Source of the DNA: Amphibacillus jilinensis Y1
GTDB lineage: Bacteria > Bacillota > Bacilli > Bacillales > Amphibacillaceae
DNA length: 64,000 nucleotides
Direction: 5' to 3'
Assembly (NCBI RefSeq): GCF_000306965.1
Contig: NZ_JH976434.1
Location: forward strand, 1,248,619 to 1,312,618
Part shown: piece after piece, positions 31,638 through 41,336 of the stretch
How the letters are laid out: every line of letters begins with the position of its first letter
Position numbering within the stretch: the first letter of the stretch is position 1
Program-made: the position numbers and the translations under genes
The notes under the pieces: generated by a model
Database searches by the model: none
The model's input: only the letters and a program-made list of their open reading frames with translations
What the model was told of the DNA's origin: nothing

Positions 31638-32973
31638 CGCCCCCTGTCATTTCTGCTGGTATATGTAGCGGTTGCCAGCCATTAACACCCTTAACATACC
31701 ACGTCGGAACAAGTTCATATACTTGTCCCTGTCCATTTCGTTGTTCATTAACACGATAACCCAGCGTGACGTCATAAACGGAGCTCCCCCGATAATAGTC
31801 ACTATCTAATATTTCTACCACCGCTTCCGTATCAGGCAAACGTCTGGATTCCCTTGCTACGCCTCGACGTTCAGCCAATGTCACAAGTGGATGGCTATAC
31901 TGATAGGCCTCCTGATTATGCCATGCCACCGATATTTTAGCTACTTGTTCATCATAGAAGATCGGTACACCTTTATAAGACAAACTATACTCAACTAAGC
32001 TGGTTTCAGTATTTTTAGTTATATTAGATAAAAAGTAGTGAAACGGCTCTTCAAAGGTAAAGCCATTATGCGTATTGATAAATGTCTGAACCTGATCAAA
32101 AAGCTCATATTCAGTTAACTCATCAGTTGAATGCTTTTCTTCATTTGTTGGGTTTGTAAAAAATATTCGATCTGATTCAACCATCAACTCTCTCGTACCA
32201 TCAATTAAACTAGTATGACCTTCAATCGTCATTCCACGCCGCACAATAGAAGGTTTACTAAATAAGAAATTAACGAAAGGCTCGTAATCCAACTCTGCGA
32301 AAGAAAACAATAGCACATCACGATCAATCGTATCTGGTAAGTAAATAGGTGTTCCTCTACTCCCTTCATACGTTGTAAAAGCTATAAAATCTTCTGTATC
32401 GAAGAAACTTTCTAAGTTATCTACCTCCGAGCTATAATTCTGCAAACTTGCACCAATCACTTCTTGATTCTCGTCATTACGAAAGATAATTTGATAACTC
32501 GCATCATCTTGGTCTAATATGATTTCAATCCGATTAAAGCGACCTTCAGGAATACGCGTATCTTGATCTAAAGAAAACAAATCGTAAATCATGTCACCTT
32601 GCATTTCTGTAGGAAAAATAATTTCTATCCGATTTTCTTGATTATCAAGCCATTCTTCATCAACCGGAAAAGCGGAAAAATTATACAAACCATAATCCAA
32701 TATATTAGCATAGACAGCCTGCTCAACCTCCTGATCCTTAAAACCAATAGGGTCAAGCGATCGGTCATCATGTAAAATAATTCGGGTAGGTTGGAGGACA
32801 TCTCGTCTACTTAGCCGTTCACCATCCTCAATTTGGGCATCAATTAAATCGTCTTCATCACGTGTCACTTCAAAATCCGGTTGATGATTCCAAAGGGCCA
32901 ACGTTAACAGCAAACTAGAAGCAATTAATGACACAAGTAAAATAGACTTTAAATATTCAAGATTCATGCTCAA
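31612..32973 (-). CDS. walH: WalH (YycH), regulator of WalK
   Basis: A 453-residue protein with one N-terminal membrane helix (LKSILLVSLIASSLLLTLALW) and a large extracellular part (IDRDVLLFSFAELDYEPFVNFLF). It matches YycH in length, topology and position. YycH and YycI interact with WalK through their membrane helices. Its start overlaps the walK stop by 4 bases, so it is translated with the kinase. Confidence 0.92.
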   Translation of the reverse strand: MSMNLEYLKSILLVSLIASSLLLTLALWNHQPDFEVTRDEDDLIDAQIEDGERLSRRDVLQPTRIILHDDRSLDPIGFKDQEVEQAVYANILDYGLYNFSAFPVDEEWLDNQENRIEIIFPTEMQGDMIYDLFSLDQDTRIPEGRFNRIEIILDQDDASYQIIFRNDENQEVIGASLQNYSSEVDNLESFFDTEDFIAFTTYEGSRGTPIYLPDTIDRDVLLFSFAELDYEPFVNFLFSKPSIVRRGMTIEGHTSLIDGTRELMVESDRIFFTNPTNEEKHSTDELTEYELFDQVQTFINTHNGFTFEEPFHYFLSNITKNTETSLVEYSLSYKGVPIFYDEQVAKISVAWHNQEAYQYSHPLVTLAERRGVARESRRLPDTEAVVEILDSDYYRGSSVYDVTLGYRVNEQRNGQGQVYELVPTWYVKGVNGWQPLHIPAEMTGGDDSAVGTN

Positions 32974-34796
32974 CCCTCCCGTTTACGGCTAATCAAAGGT
33001 AAGGTGAAGTAGACTTTAGTCCCTTTGCCTTCTTTACTTTCTGCCCATATTTGACCTTGGTGATTCAAAATGATCTCTTTAGCAATTGCTAAGCCTAAAC
33101 CCGTACCTCCAAGCTTTCTTGATCGTGCCGCATCTGCCCGATAAAACCGATCAAATACTTTATCGATCTTCTCCGGTGCAATACCCGGACCTTGATCAGC
33201 AATCATAATCTTTACGCGATTTCGTTCTTTGGTGATGCGAAAGCGAATACTGCCTTGTTGAGGCGAGTACTTTAAAGCATTCGACATAATATTATCAACA
33301 ACTTGAATAATTTTATCTTTATCCATCCAGAGGAATAGACTATCTCGAGGAATTTGACGTTCAATTCTTACAGACTCGTCTTTGTTCATTTCAAAACGAT
33401 CCAATACATGATGAAAAAACGGTACCACATTTACCCGCTCTTTTACCATTTCCTGCTCTTTATGATCCATTTTCGACAGCTGGAGTAGATCGTTAACAAG
33501 TCGAATCATTCGCTCGGTTTCATTTTGCGTTACCTCTAAAAACTGCGGTGCAATCTCCTCGTTTTGCCACGCACCATCACTAAGTGCTTCTAGATAACTC
33601 CGCATCGTTGTTAATGGTGTTCTCAATTCGTGCGAAACATTTGAAACGAATTCACGTCGCTCGCGTTCAACTTTTTCTTGTTCCGTCACATCACTTAGAA
33701 CCGTAATTAGACCCGTAAACTGATCTCTCTCATCTTGTACCACTGTAAAATTTGCCTTTAATAAGAAAAATTGATTATCATCACTAAAATCAACTGTCAG
33801 TGAGCCAGAATCTTGCAATTCCATAAAATCAATCGAATGATCTTCAATCTGTAAAACACTAAAAATCAGTTGTCCACGCACTTGTTCAATAGACTGACCA
33901 ATTAAAATCGCGGCCGGATCATTCATCATCGTAATGCTCCCCGCTTCATCTGTCGCAATAACACCATCTGACATATTTGCTAAAATTGAACTTAGTTTAC
34001 GACGCTCCTCTTCAGTCGTATGATTAGCCACTTTAATTTTCTCATTCATTTCATTAAAGGTATCAGCAAGTTGACCAATTTCATCGGAACCATACACATT
34101 AACCTTTTGAGAAAAGTCACCTTCTGCCATAACTTGAGCTTGTTTTCGCATTTCTTTAATCGGCTTGGTGATTGAACGGGCTACTAGTATCCCTACTAAA
34201 GCGGATATGATGATCGCAACAAGGGTTCCATTTAAGAAAATATTATTAATTCTAGATAATTGCTGGTAAACTTCTTCCATCGATGCTTCTAAATAAATCG
34301 CACCCATGGGTTCATCCTCATTATTTGACATGGGATAAATCCGTACTAAGTGCCGCTCACCCGTACTTTGATTCCGTTGAATCGATCGCGAGGGCGTTCC
34401 CGATATAATAGCAGGCCTGACATTACTATCACCTGTCACCAATTTGCCAATATCGTCAGCCTGTGTATTGGTACCGATGATCCGAAATTGCCGGTCTACG
34501 ATTTGAAGCTTAGAATACACCTCACTCTGACCATATAATGCCAGAATATTTGCAATGTCTTGTTCCAAAGTTGGGCCAGAACCGTCCTCAGGTCGATCTT
34601 GAAGGAATGCCTCTTTAATATTGTAACTGAGCACTTCTAAGCGCTCTTCAATACCTTCATCAAAATTTTCCTTTAAATCCGTTTCCAACCCTTGTGAAAA
34701 ATAAGCGCCAATGACTTGAATTGCTAATAACAATAACAAGATCATAATTGCGGTAATTTTCCACTGTATCGATTGAAAGAAACTTACTTTTTTCAT
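32970..34796 (-). CDS. walK: WalK (YycG) sensor histidine kinase
   Basis: A 608-residue essential cell-wall sensor kinase. Two membrane segments (about 12-32 and 183-203) flank an extracellular Cache-like domain. HAMP (ARSITKPIKEMRKQAQVMAEGDF), PAS (MSDGVIATDEAGSITMMN), HisKA with phospho-His in FVSNVSHELRTPLTTMRSY and HATPase (GPGIAPEKIDKVFDRFYR, GGTGLGLAIAKEI) follow. The longer frame to 34883 runs into walR. CAGGAG just before the ATG at 34796 sets the start, 4 bases after the walR stop. Confidence 0.96.
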   Translation of the reverse strand: MKKVSFFQSIQWKITAIMILLLLLAIQVIGAYFSQGLETDLKENFDEGIEERLEVLSYNIKEAFLQDRPEDGSGPTLEQDIANILALYGQSEVYSKLQIVDRQFRIIGTNTQADDIGKLVTGDSNVRPAIISGTPSRSIQRNQSTGERHLVRIYPMSNNEDEPMGAIYLEASMEEVYQQLSRINNIFLNGTLVAIIISALVGILVARSITKPIKEMRKQAQVMAEGDFSQKVNVYGSDEIGQLADTFNEMNEKIKVANHTTEEERRKLSSILANMSDGVIATDEAGSITMMNDPAAILIGQSIEQVRGQLIFSVLQIEDHSIDFMELQDSGSLTVDFSDDNQFFLLKANFTVVQDERDQFTGLITVLSDVTEQEKVERERREFVSNVSHELRTPLTTMRSYLEALSDGAWQNEEIAPQFLEVTQNETERMIRLVNDLLQLSKMDHKEQEMVKERVNVVPFFHHVLDRFEMNKDESVRIERQIPRDSLFLWMDKDKIIQVVDNIMSNALKYSPQQGSIRFRITKERNRVKIMIADQGPGIAPEKIDKVFDRFYRADAARSRKLGGTGLGLAIAKEIILNHQGQIWAESKEGKGTKVYFTLPLISRKREG

Positions 34797-34800
34797 GTGA

Positions 34801-35502
34801 TTACTCCTGTTCAGGATTACGTAAATAGTAGCCAACACCCCTGCGTGTAATAATCCATAATGGATTGCTTGGGCTGTCTTCAATTTTCTCTCGAAGTCGT
34901 CTTACTGTCACATCAACCGTTCTAACGTCACCATAATAATCATAACCCCAAACCGTCTCAAGTAAGTGCTCTCTTGTCATCACTTGACCTAAATGACGAG
35001 CTAAATAATGGAGAAGTTCGAACTCTCGATGGGTGAGCTCAACTTGTTTTCCTTCTTTCGTTACGGCATATGCATCTGGATGAATCACCAGTGAGCTAAC
35101 TTGAATATCTTTGTTGGCGTTTGGTTGATCTAGTGGTTGCTGCTGACGCCTTAAATTAGCTTTAACACGAGCAATAACTTCACGATTACTAAATGGTTTC
35201 GTTACGTAGTCATCCGCACCCAATTCTAGACCAAGCACTTTATCTATTTCAGAATCTTTGGCTGTTATCATAATAATCGGCATATTATGTGTTTTTCTCA
35301 CTTCACGACACACTTCATTACCATCACGTTTAGGCAACATAATATCTAAAAGCAGCAGATCTGGATTTTCCTGATGTGTACGTTCAATGGCTTCATCGCC
35401 ATCATAGGCACAAACTACTTCATATCCTTCTTTTTCTAAATTAAATTTTAATATATCTGCAATTGGCTTTTCATCATCAACAACTAGTATTTTTTGACTC
35501 AT
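34801..35502 (-). CDS. walR: WalR (YycF) response regulator
   Basis: A 233-residue OmpR-type regulator with receiver domain [13 protein letters not shown] (phospho-Asp53) and [11 protein letters not shown], and a winged-helix DNA-binding domain ([33 protein letters not shown]-type). It controls peptidoglycan hydrolases and cell-wall turnover in Bacillus. It is first in the walRKHIJ-htrA operon and has its own promoter upstream (35550-35579). Confidence 0.97.
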   Translation of the reverse strand: MSQKILVVDDEKPIADILKFNLEKEGYEVVCAYDGDEAIERTHQENPDLLLLDIMLPKRDGNEVCREVRKTHNMPIIMITAKDSEIDKVLGLELGADDYVTKPFSNREVIARVKANLRRQQQPLDQPNANKDIQVSSLVIHPDAYAVTKEGKQVELTHREFELLHYLARHLGQVMTREHLLETVWGYDYYGDVRTVDVTVRRLREKIEDSPSNPLWIITRRGVGYYLRNPEQE

Positions 35503-35549
35503 TTTGTAGCCTCCCGATCATATATTATTCTGTAGCTATATTTTAACGT

Positions 35550-35579
35550 ACTTTACCACAAATGTCTTTCTTTGTACAA
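35550..35579 (-). promoter_or_regulatory. Promoter of the walRKHIJ-htrA operon
   Basis: On the minus strand: -35 TTGTAC (35579-35574), 18-base spacer, -10 TAAAGT (35555-35550), about 48 bases before the walR start, with GGGAGG as ribosome site. Confidence 0.5.
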
Positions 35580-35587
35580 GTTTAAAC

Positions 35588-35618
35588 AAAAGCCTCTGCT
35601 ATTATCTAGCAGAGGCTT
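35588..35618 (-). terminator. Terminator of the M23 peptidase gene
   Basis: GCCTCTGCTA (35592-35601) and TAGCAGAGGC (35607-35616) form a perfect 10-bp stem followed on the minus strand by TTTTGTTT. It separates the peptidase gene from walR. Confidence 0.9.
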
Positions 35619-35634
35619 AAACGATAGCTAATCT

Positions 35635-37083
35635 TTAATTAAGCACATGGTTTGGATTAATGGTCGTACCATTTTCTGAAACTTCAAAATGTAAATGGAC
35701 ACCTGTTGAACGGCCCGTTGTTCCCATGACACCAATTTTTGAACCCTTAGGGACAGTTTGTCCAACACTAACATCTACTTGCTCAAGATGAGCATATAAT
35801 GTTTTGTAACCATTATTATGGTTAATCACGATATAATGGCCATACCCATTCGCGTCATAGCTAATTTTTTCAACAGTGCCATTATCGGTTGCTAAAATAT
35901 CGCGATTAGATGGGCGCGCAATATCAATACCACTATGAAATGAACCCCAACGCGGGCCATACTGACTAGAGATATATCCGCCTACTGCCGGCCAAACAAA
36001 ATCTCCAGTCCCTCTAGAGTCAATAACTTTCGTTCCTTCAACAATAATCTCATCGACAGCTTCTTTGACTATCTCTTCATTGATCGTCTCGCGTTCAGAC
36101 ACTTCTCCATTAACACGCTCTATTGCATAATGCACTTCTTTCTCACCATCTTGACCTTCTTGTTTGGTCTCTGATTCACCACGATAAAGTTCTTCAGATT
36201 CTTCAATCTCCGTTTGATAACTAATTGTTTCTTCAACAAGCTCTTCTTCATAGACAATCACATCAGCAAATGCTACATAATCGGTCACATTAAGTTCTTG
36301 TTCAAGTTGTAATAGACTATCTTCATCTAGCTCATCATTTAAATCTAGTAATGTTTCCGTTGTTAAATCATATGCAGCTGCGATAGAGGATAAGGTATCT
36401 CCTTCACTTACTTCATGAATTAGCTCTTCAAGTGTTCCTTTTTCTAATAGTTCAACACCATCTTCTACTGATAAAAGTTGATCTTTAGCTACGACCTCAC
36501 CTGATAGACTTACCTCTTCAGATAAGCTAACATCCAGTACCTTCGTTTCACCCGTCTCAAGCTCAACTTCGTCTGTATCTTGTTCTTCTAATTGTTCTAA
36601 TATATCTTCATCTACATATTTAGCTTTATAATCAAATAGCGTTTGCTCAACCATATCTTCATTAGCAAAATACCCAACGACTTGATCGCCAAGCGCTAAC
36701 ACTGTTGCTTTGACCTCAATCACTATGACTTCGTCTAAGCTTTCTAGTATTTGGTCATGATTCGTTTGATTATTAAACACACGTTCTGGGATAAACATAA
36801 GTTCTTGTTTTAAACCATATGTATAGCCATCATCTGCGTCTTGTTCAACCTGTTCAACGCGTTCATCTATATAATTTGTTACGATCGATTGATCATCAAT
36901 AGTTCCAACATAATCATCATCTAAATAGATATGATAGATTGTCGGCAATGCTTGATCCTCTTGGGCATAGACAACTTGTGTTTGTGATGCACCAAAACCT
37001 ATTAACATAAAAATCGCCAATATGATCATTATCGCCTTTAATAAATTAACTATTGATAGATTTAAACGCCTATCTCTATACAT
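35635..37083 (-). CDS. M23 peptidase with LysM and G5-type domains
   Basis: A 482-residue envelope protein. An N-terminal membrane/signal segment (AIMIILAIFMLIGFGASQTQVVYA) precedes a long acidic region, LysM (HEVSEGDTLSSIAAAYDLTTETLL, about 225-270), a G5-like region (ISYQTEIEESEELYRGES) and a C-terminal lysostaphin-type M23 domain with HSGIDIARPSN, YGHYIVINHNNG and GVHLHFEV (zinc ligands His-x-x-x-Asp and His-x-His). It cleaves peptidoglycan cross-links or binds the wall. The start is the ATG at 37083 with GGGAGG before it, and the longer frame is rejected. It is transcribed separately between purA and walR. Confidence 0.92.
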   Translation of the reverse strand: MYRDRRLNLSIVNLLKAIMIILAIFMLIGFGASQTQVVYAQEDQALPTIYHIYLDDDYVGTIDDQSIVTNYIDERVEQVEQDADDGYTYGLKQELMFIPERVFNNQTNHDQILESLDEVIVIEVKATVLALGDQVVGYFANEDMVEQTLFDYKAKYVDEDILEQLEEQDTDEVELETGETKVLDVSLSEEVSLSGEVVAKDQLLSVEDGVELLEKGTLEELIHEVSEGDTLSSIAAAYDLTTETLLDLNDELDEDSLLQLEQELNVTDYVAFADVIVYEEELVEETISYQTEIEESEELYRGESETKQEGQDGEKEVHYAIERVNGEVSERETINEEIVKEAVDEIIVEGTKVIDSRGTGDFVWPAVGGYISSQYGPRWGSFHSGIDIARPSNRDILATDNGTVEKISYDANGYGHYIVINHNNGYKTLYAHLEQVDVSVGQTVPKGSKIGVMGTTGRSTGVHLHFEVSENGTTINPNHVLN

Positions 37084-37277
37084 GGTATAATCCTCCCGAA
37101 CCGATTGTCTCATCCTTTTTTTAACCTCTTGTAGATTACCATATTAAAAGATAGATTATAAACCCTTTTTATCATAATGTAATCAAACTGTATCATAGTT
37201 GGCATTTTTATCAATCTATTGTAATATTAGCCCCTCATTTGGCAACCCAGCAGCGATTTATCCTTATCAGAGCATAA

Positions 37278-37326
37278 CAAAAAGACATCGTCGGTTTACG
37301 TTTGACCTAAACTGACAATGTCTTCT
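37278..37326 (-). terminator. Terminator downstream of purA
   Basis: AAGACATCGTCGGTTTA (37282-37298) and TAAACTGACAATGTCTT (37308-37324) pair at 15 of 17 positions, with TTTTTG following on the minus strand. A degenerate repeat copy lies between it and the purA stop. From 37084 to 37277 I see no gene. Confidence 0.7.
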
Positions 37327-37328
37327 AA

Positions 37329-37438
37329 AGTCCGTAAAAACACTTTCCTCAAGGTAAATCTATACAGGGGACCTTATAGTCTGTATTCACCAACGAACAA
37401 TAACAGGACGAAGAGCGAAAACGTCCACTGATGTTCGT
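37329..37438 (-). repeat. Intergenic repeat copy, degenerate, reverse orientation
   Basis: Reads on the minus strand as an ATCAGTGGACGTTTTCGC start and a GTTTTTACGGACTT end, with GAATACAGAC near the position of GAATCAGGAC. Most of the centre has diverged. Confidence 0.55.
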
Positions 37439-37462
37439 TTGCAATATTAAAGAGAAGTCTAG

Positions 37463-38755
37463 TTACACCAAGCGATACACATTACGTATTTCATTCGTTT
37501 GGTTACGATCGGGACCCACTGAAAAAATCGACAATGGAATTTGTGTGAGCTGTGAAATGCGTTCCAAATAGTGTCGGGCATTAGCCGGTAATTCATCCAG
37601 GCTTTTGACACCTGTAATATCTTCTGTCCAACCTGGTAGTTCTTCATACACGGGTTCACACTCAGCTAGTACTTTTAAACTAGCAGGGAATTCTTTAATG
37701 ACCTCACCTTGATAACGATAGGCTACGCATACCTTTAACGTTTCAATGCCTGTCAACACATCAATCGAATTTAAGGACAAATCTGTAATACCGCTCACAC
37801 GTCTCGCATGAGTGACAACAACGCTATCAAACCAACCCACTCGACGTGGTCGACCTGTCGTTGTACCATATTCATTACCAACCTCACGAATTTGATCACC
37901 AATTTGATCATTTAATTCCGTTGGAAACGGGCCATCGCCTACCCGTGTAGTATAAGCTTTTGATACACCAACGACATGATTAATTTTTGATGGCCCAACA
38001 CCTGAACCGATGGTCACCCCACCAGCAATTGGATTAGATGACGTAACAAACGGATACGTACCTTGATCAATATCAAGCATAACACCTTGGGCTCCTTCAA
38101 ATAGCACACGTCGCCCTTGATCTAAGGCATCGTTCAGTACAACAGAAGTGTCAACTACATATTTCTTAATTTCTTGACCATATTGGTAGTATTCATCTAA
38201 TATGTCATCAACTTTAAGCTCATCAACTTCATATACTTTTTTGAATAGTCGATTTTTTTCTGCTAAATTCTGTTCTAATTTTTCACGAAACACATCTTTA
38301 TCTAACAAATCAGCAACTCGAATGCCGACGCGTGCAGCCTTATCCATATAAGCTGGACCAATCCCTTTTTTAGTTGTCCCAATTTTGTTAATGCCTTTCT
38401 CCTCTTCTTGCAGTAAATCTAATTTTAAATGATAAGGCAAAATAATATGCGCACGATTACTAATTTTTAAATTGTTTGTTTTTACTTGTTTATCTGCTAA
38501 ATAGCCTAATTCTTCAACGAGTGCTTTAGGGTCAATAACCATCCCATTACCTAGCACACTTGTTTTTTCTTCAAAGAAAATACCAGAAGGAATTAAATGG
38601 AGCTTATAAGTCACCCCATCAAATTTTATTGTATGCCCTGCATTATTTCCACCTTGATAACGGGCTACAACTTCGGCATTTTGCGATAAAAAGTCGGTAA
38701 TTTTCCCTTTACCTTCATCGCCCCATTGCGTTCCTACCACTACTACTGATGTCAT
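37463..38755 (-). CDS. purA: Adenylosuccinate synthetase
   Basis: A 430-residue PurA with the start [18 protein letters not shown] (GTP-binding loop with catalytic Asp), [38 protein letters not shown] and [11 protein letters not shown]. It joins IMP and aspartate with GTP to give adenylosuccinate, the first committed step to AMP. The ATG at 38755 is set by GGAGGT 8 bases upstream. The six codons before it in the long frame overlap that site. PurR boxes and a strong promoter lie upstream. Confidence 0.98.
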   Translation of the reverse strand: MTSVVVVGTQWGDEGKGKITDFLSQNAEVVARYQGGNNAGHTIKFDGVTYKLHLIPSGIFFEEKTSVLGNGMVIDPKALVEELGYLADKQVKTNNLKISNRAHIILPYHLKLDLLQEEEKGINKIGTTKKGIGPAYMDKAARVGIRVADLLDKDVFREKLEQNLAEKNRLFKKVYEVDELKVDDILDEYYQYGQEIKKYVVDTSVVLNDALDQGRRVLFEGAQGVMLDIDQGTYPFVTSSNPIAGGVTIGSGVGPSKINHVVGVSKAYTTRVGDGPFPTELNDQIGDQIREVGNEYGTTTGRPRRVGWFDSVVVTHARRVSGITDLSLNSIDVLTGIETLKVCVAYRYQGEVIKEFPASLKVLAECEPVYEELPGWTEDITGVKSLDELPANARHYLERISQLTQIPLSIFSVGPDRNQTNEIRNVYRLV

Positions 38756-38820
38756 TTTCGGCACCTCCGCCAAACGGTATAGTTTAATTTATTTATATCA
38801 TGTACAATTCAACCAAGGTT

Positions 38821-38895
38821 AGTGTACCAATCGCCATCTCGAATGTCAATTCATTTACGAACATTTAGTTAGTAATAATGTGTTTTGTTCGCCTT
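38821..38895 (-). promoter_or_regulatory. purA promoter with candidate PurR boxes
   Basis: On the minus strand: -35 TTGACA (38849-38844), 17-base spacer, -10 TACACT (38826-38821). Just upstream are two inverted CGAAC cores, GTTCG at 38887-38891 and CGAAC at 38858-38862, in A/T-rich flanks (TTTACGAACATTT). They resemble the paired PurBoxes of Bacillus purine genes, so PurR repression is likely. Confidence 0.6.
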
Positions 38896-38900
38896 TTGTT

Positions 38901-39032
38901 CATAAAATGAACCTTTTGTCTGTCGATCTTCTTCTGCCATTAATGGATCTATGATTGAATCAGGACATTAGCGGGCATGATCACCTACCTATATATTTGC
39001 ATTTTTTTGCCGACAATTAGCTGTGATAAACG
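38901..39032 (+). repeat. Intergenic repeat copy (diverged)
   Basis: Starts CATAAAATGAACCTT, contains GATTGAATCAGGACATTAGCG and ends GCCGACAATTAGCTGTGATAAA. The two ends and the GAATCAGGACATTAGCG core are well kept, the hairpin arms less so. The rest to 39211 holds nothing I recognise. Confidence 0.75.
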
Positions 39033-39211
39033 CGATTTATTTAGTTAGGCTAACAGAATGATGATAAGCAACCATCACTTAATAAATTGAATGCGTCGAT
39101 CTACCTAAAAATAAAGCGTAATGGCGCTAAAGATTTTCCCCGGTGGGCAGTTTATTATTCCCTAGGTGATAATAAAAACACTAGCTTTTCTTATCCTTTT
39201 AATCACATTAA

Positions 39212-39240
39212 AAAAGACAATGGTCAGTAGCCATTGTCGG
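39212..39240 (-). terminator. Terminator of dnaB
   Basis: GACAATGG (39216-39223) and CCATTGTC (39231-39238) pair perfectly, with TTTTTTAA following on the minus strand, 16 bases beyond the dnaB stop. Confidence 0.85.
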
Positions 39241-39255
39241 AGATTATTTTCGTTA

Positions 39256-40623
39256 TTAAGCTGGTGGTACATCAGCATCACTGTATCGATGATCTAAATC
39301 AACAAATTTATTATATTCCTTTACAAAAGCCAGCTCTACGTTACCAACCGGGCCATTACGCTGCTTTGAGATAATAATTTCAATAATATTTTGCTTCTCT
39401 GATTCTTTATCATAATAATCATCTCGATAAAGAAATCCAACAATATCAGCATCTTGCTCAATACTACCTGATTCACGAAGATCTGACATCATCGGTCGTT
39501 TATCTTGTCGCGATTCCACCCCACGAGATAATTGTGATAGCGCAATTAAAGGTACATTTAATTCTCTGGCTAAGCCTTTTAATGAACGGGAGATTTCCGA
39601 CACCTCTTGTTGACGGTTCTCCTTTGCTCCAGCCCCACTACCTTGAATGAGTTGCAAATAATCAATTAAAATCATGCCAAGTCCATGTTCCTGTTTTAAA
39701 CGTCGACATTTAGAACGAATTTCGTTGACGCGAATACCTGGGGAATCATCGATAAAAATCCCAGCATTCGATAAGCTTCCCATCGCCATCGTTAACTTCG
39801 CCCAGTCGTCAGGCTCCAGATGTCCCGTTCTCAAGCGTTGTGCATCAATATTACCTTCTGCACAAAGCATACGATTAACCAATTGATCAGCGCCCATCTC
39901 TAAACTGAAAATCGCAACATTCTCTTCTGTATTGATCGCAACATTTTGTGCAATATTTAAAGCAAAGGCTGTTTTACCGACAGAAGGACGAGCTGCAACA
40001 ATAATCAGGTCATTACGCTGAAAACCTGAGGTGATTTGGTCAAGATCACGAAACCCAGTTGGTATACCTGTTACATCACCATCATGTTGATGAAGCTTTT
40101 CAATATTATCATAAACATCAATTAAGACATCTTTAATATTTTTAAAAGCACCGGCATTTTTACGGTTACTCACTTCTAAAATGTTTTTCTCAGCTTCGCT
40201 TAAAACATCTTCCACATCATCTTCTTTTGTAAAGCTCTCTGTCACAATATCTGTGGCTGTACGAATTAAGCGACGTAGCAACGCTTTTTCTTCAACTATT
40301 TTGGTATAGTAACTAACATTGGCAGCTGTCGGTACAGCATTTGCTACTTCGGTTAAATAAGTAACACCACCAACATCTTCTAGCATTTTAGCATTTGAAA
40401 GTGCTGTTGTTACCGTGACGAGATCAATCGGCTCCCCACGATCAGTTAATTGCATCATCACTTGAAAAATACGTTGATGTGCTGCCCGATAAAAGTCAGC
40501 AGGCATTAATAACTCTGATGCTGTCGACATCGCATCTGGTTCAAGAAAAATCGCGCCTATGACAGCTTGTTCAGCTTCAATATTATGAGGGGGCGTCCGC
40601 TGCTCTTCCCATCCTTCACTCAT
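39256..40623 (-). CDS. dnaB: Replicative DNA helicase DnaB
   Basis: A 455-residue DnaB-type helicase (called dnaC in B. subtilis). The N-terminal domain starts RTPPHNIEAEQAVIGAIFLEPDA, and the RecA-like domain has Walker A AARPSVGKTAFALNIAQN, Walker B MILIDYLQLI and the KQRNGPVGNVELAF finger. It unwinds DNA at replication forks as a hexamer. The ATG at 40623 follows GGAGGAGAGAGG, and 30 extra residues in the long frame are not credible. It is next to rplI, as in Bacillus. Confidence 0.97.
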   Translation of the reverse strand: MSEGWEEQRTPPHNIEAEQAVIGAIFLEPDAMSTASELLMPADFYRAAHQRIFQVMMQLTDRGEPIDLVTVTTALSNAKMLEDVGGVTYLTEVANAVPTAANVSYYTKIVEEKALLRRLIRTATDIVTESFTKEDDVEDVLSEAEKNILEVSNRKNAGAFKNIKDVLIDVYDNIEKLHQHDGDVTGIPTGFRDLDQITSGFQRNDLIIVAARPSVGKTAFALNIAQNVAINTEENVAIFSLEMGADQLVNRMLCAEGNIDAQRLRTGHLEPDDWAKLTMAMGSLSNAGIFIDDSPGIRVNEIRSKCRRLKQEHGLGMILIDYLQLIQGSGAGAKENRQQEVSEISRSLKGLARELNVPLIALSQLSRGVESRQDKRPMMSDLRESGSIEQDADIVGFLYRDDYYDKESEKQNIIEIIISKQRNGPVGNVELAFVKEYNKFVDLDHRYSDADVPPA

Positions 40624-40817
40624 GCCTCTCTCCTCCTTCTCCCAAACCAAAAAGCACTTAAAGTTCATACAATTAGCTAAGACTTTTCTCTTAATATAGA
40701 AACGCACATTCACTCTAATATAAGCAAATGTGGCTTCACTCCTAAATACTTTTTGTTAGACAAAACGGCATTTACTAGTCCTAAGGCAAATGTGTTCGTT
40801 TTTCTAATCATTGATAC

Positions 40818-40850
40818 TTTATTACAGATAACCTTTCGTAAAACGCCGAC
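40818..40850 (-). repeat. Intergenic repeat fragment (3' end, reverse)
   Basis: TTTATTACAGATAACC followed by TTTCGTAAAACGCCGAC is the complement of the repeat's terminal GTTTTACG..GGTTATCTGTAATAAA. Only this end remains. It lies between dnaB and rplI. Confidence 0.65.
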
Positions 40851-40889
40851 TGGTTGAGGGCTCATTTTATTACTTCCAACTTTTTTTGT

Positions 40890-41336
40890 TTATGCTTCGG
40901 TTACTTGCACACGAATCTCACCCGTTACTTCTGGATGTAACTTAACCGGAACGTTTGAATAACCTAATGTACGAATCGGCTGATCTAACTCAATTTTTCT
41001 CTTATCAATTTTAATTTTATGATTTTTTTCAAGTTGTTCAGCAATTTGTTTACTTGTTATTGAACCAAACAAACGACCGCCATCTCCAGCTTTTGTCTTC
41101 AATGTCACTTCCAAATTCTTTAATGTTTCTTTTAATTGCTTTGCTTCTTCAACGATCTCTTGCTCTTTCTGTTGTTCTTTCTTCTTTTGAGCTTGCAATC
41201 CTTTTAAGTTGCCTGGCGTCGCTTCAACCGCCAAGTTGTTTTTTAATAAATAATTACGCGCATAACCTTCAGAAACGTTTTTTACTTCCCCTTTTTTACC
41301 TTTTCCTTTTACGTCTTTAGTGAAAATAACTTTCAT
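40890..41336 (-). CDS. rplI: 50S ribosomal protein L9
   Basis: A 148-residue L9 with the N-terminal domain [32 protein letters not shown], a long charged connecting helix ([24 protein letters not shown]) and the C-terminal rRNA-binding domain ([31 protein letters not shown]). It directly follows gdpP, sharing the ATG/TAA junction base, so translation is coupled, as in the conserved gdpP-rplI-dnaB order. Confidence 0.98.
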   Translation of the reverse strand: MKVIFTKDVKGKGKKGEVKNVSEGYARNYLLKNNLAVEATPGNLKGLQAQKKKEQQKEQEIVEEAKQLKETLKNLEVTLKTKAGDGGRLFGSITSKQIAEQLEKNHKIKIDKRKIELDQPIRTLGYSNVPVKLHPEVTGEIRVQVTEA

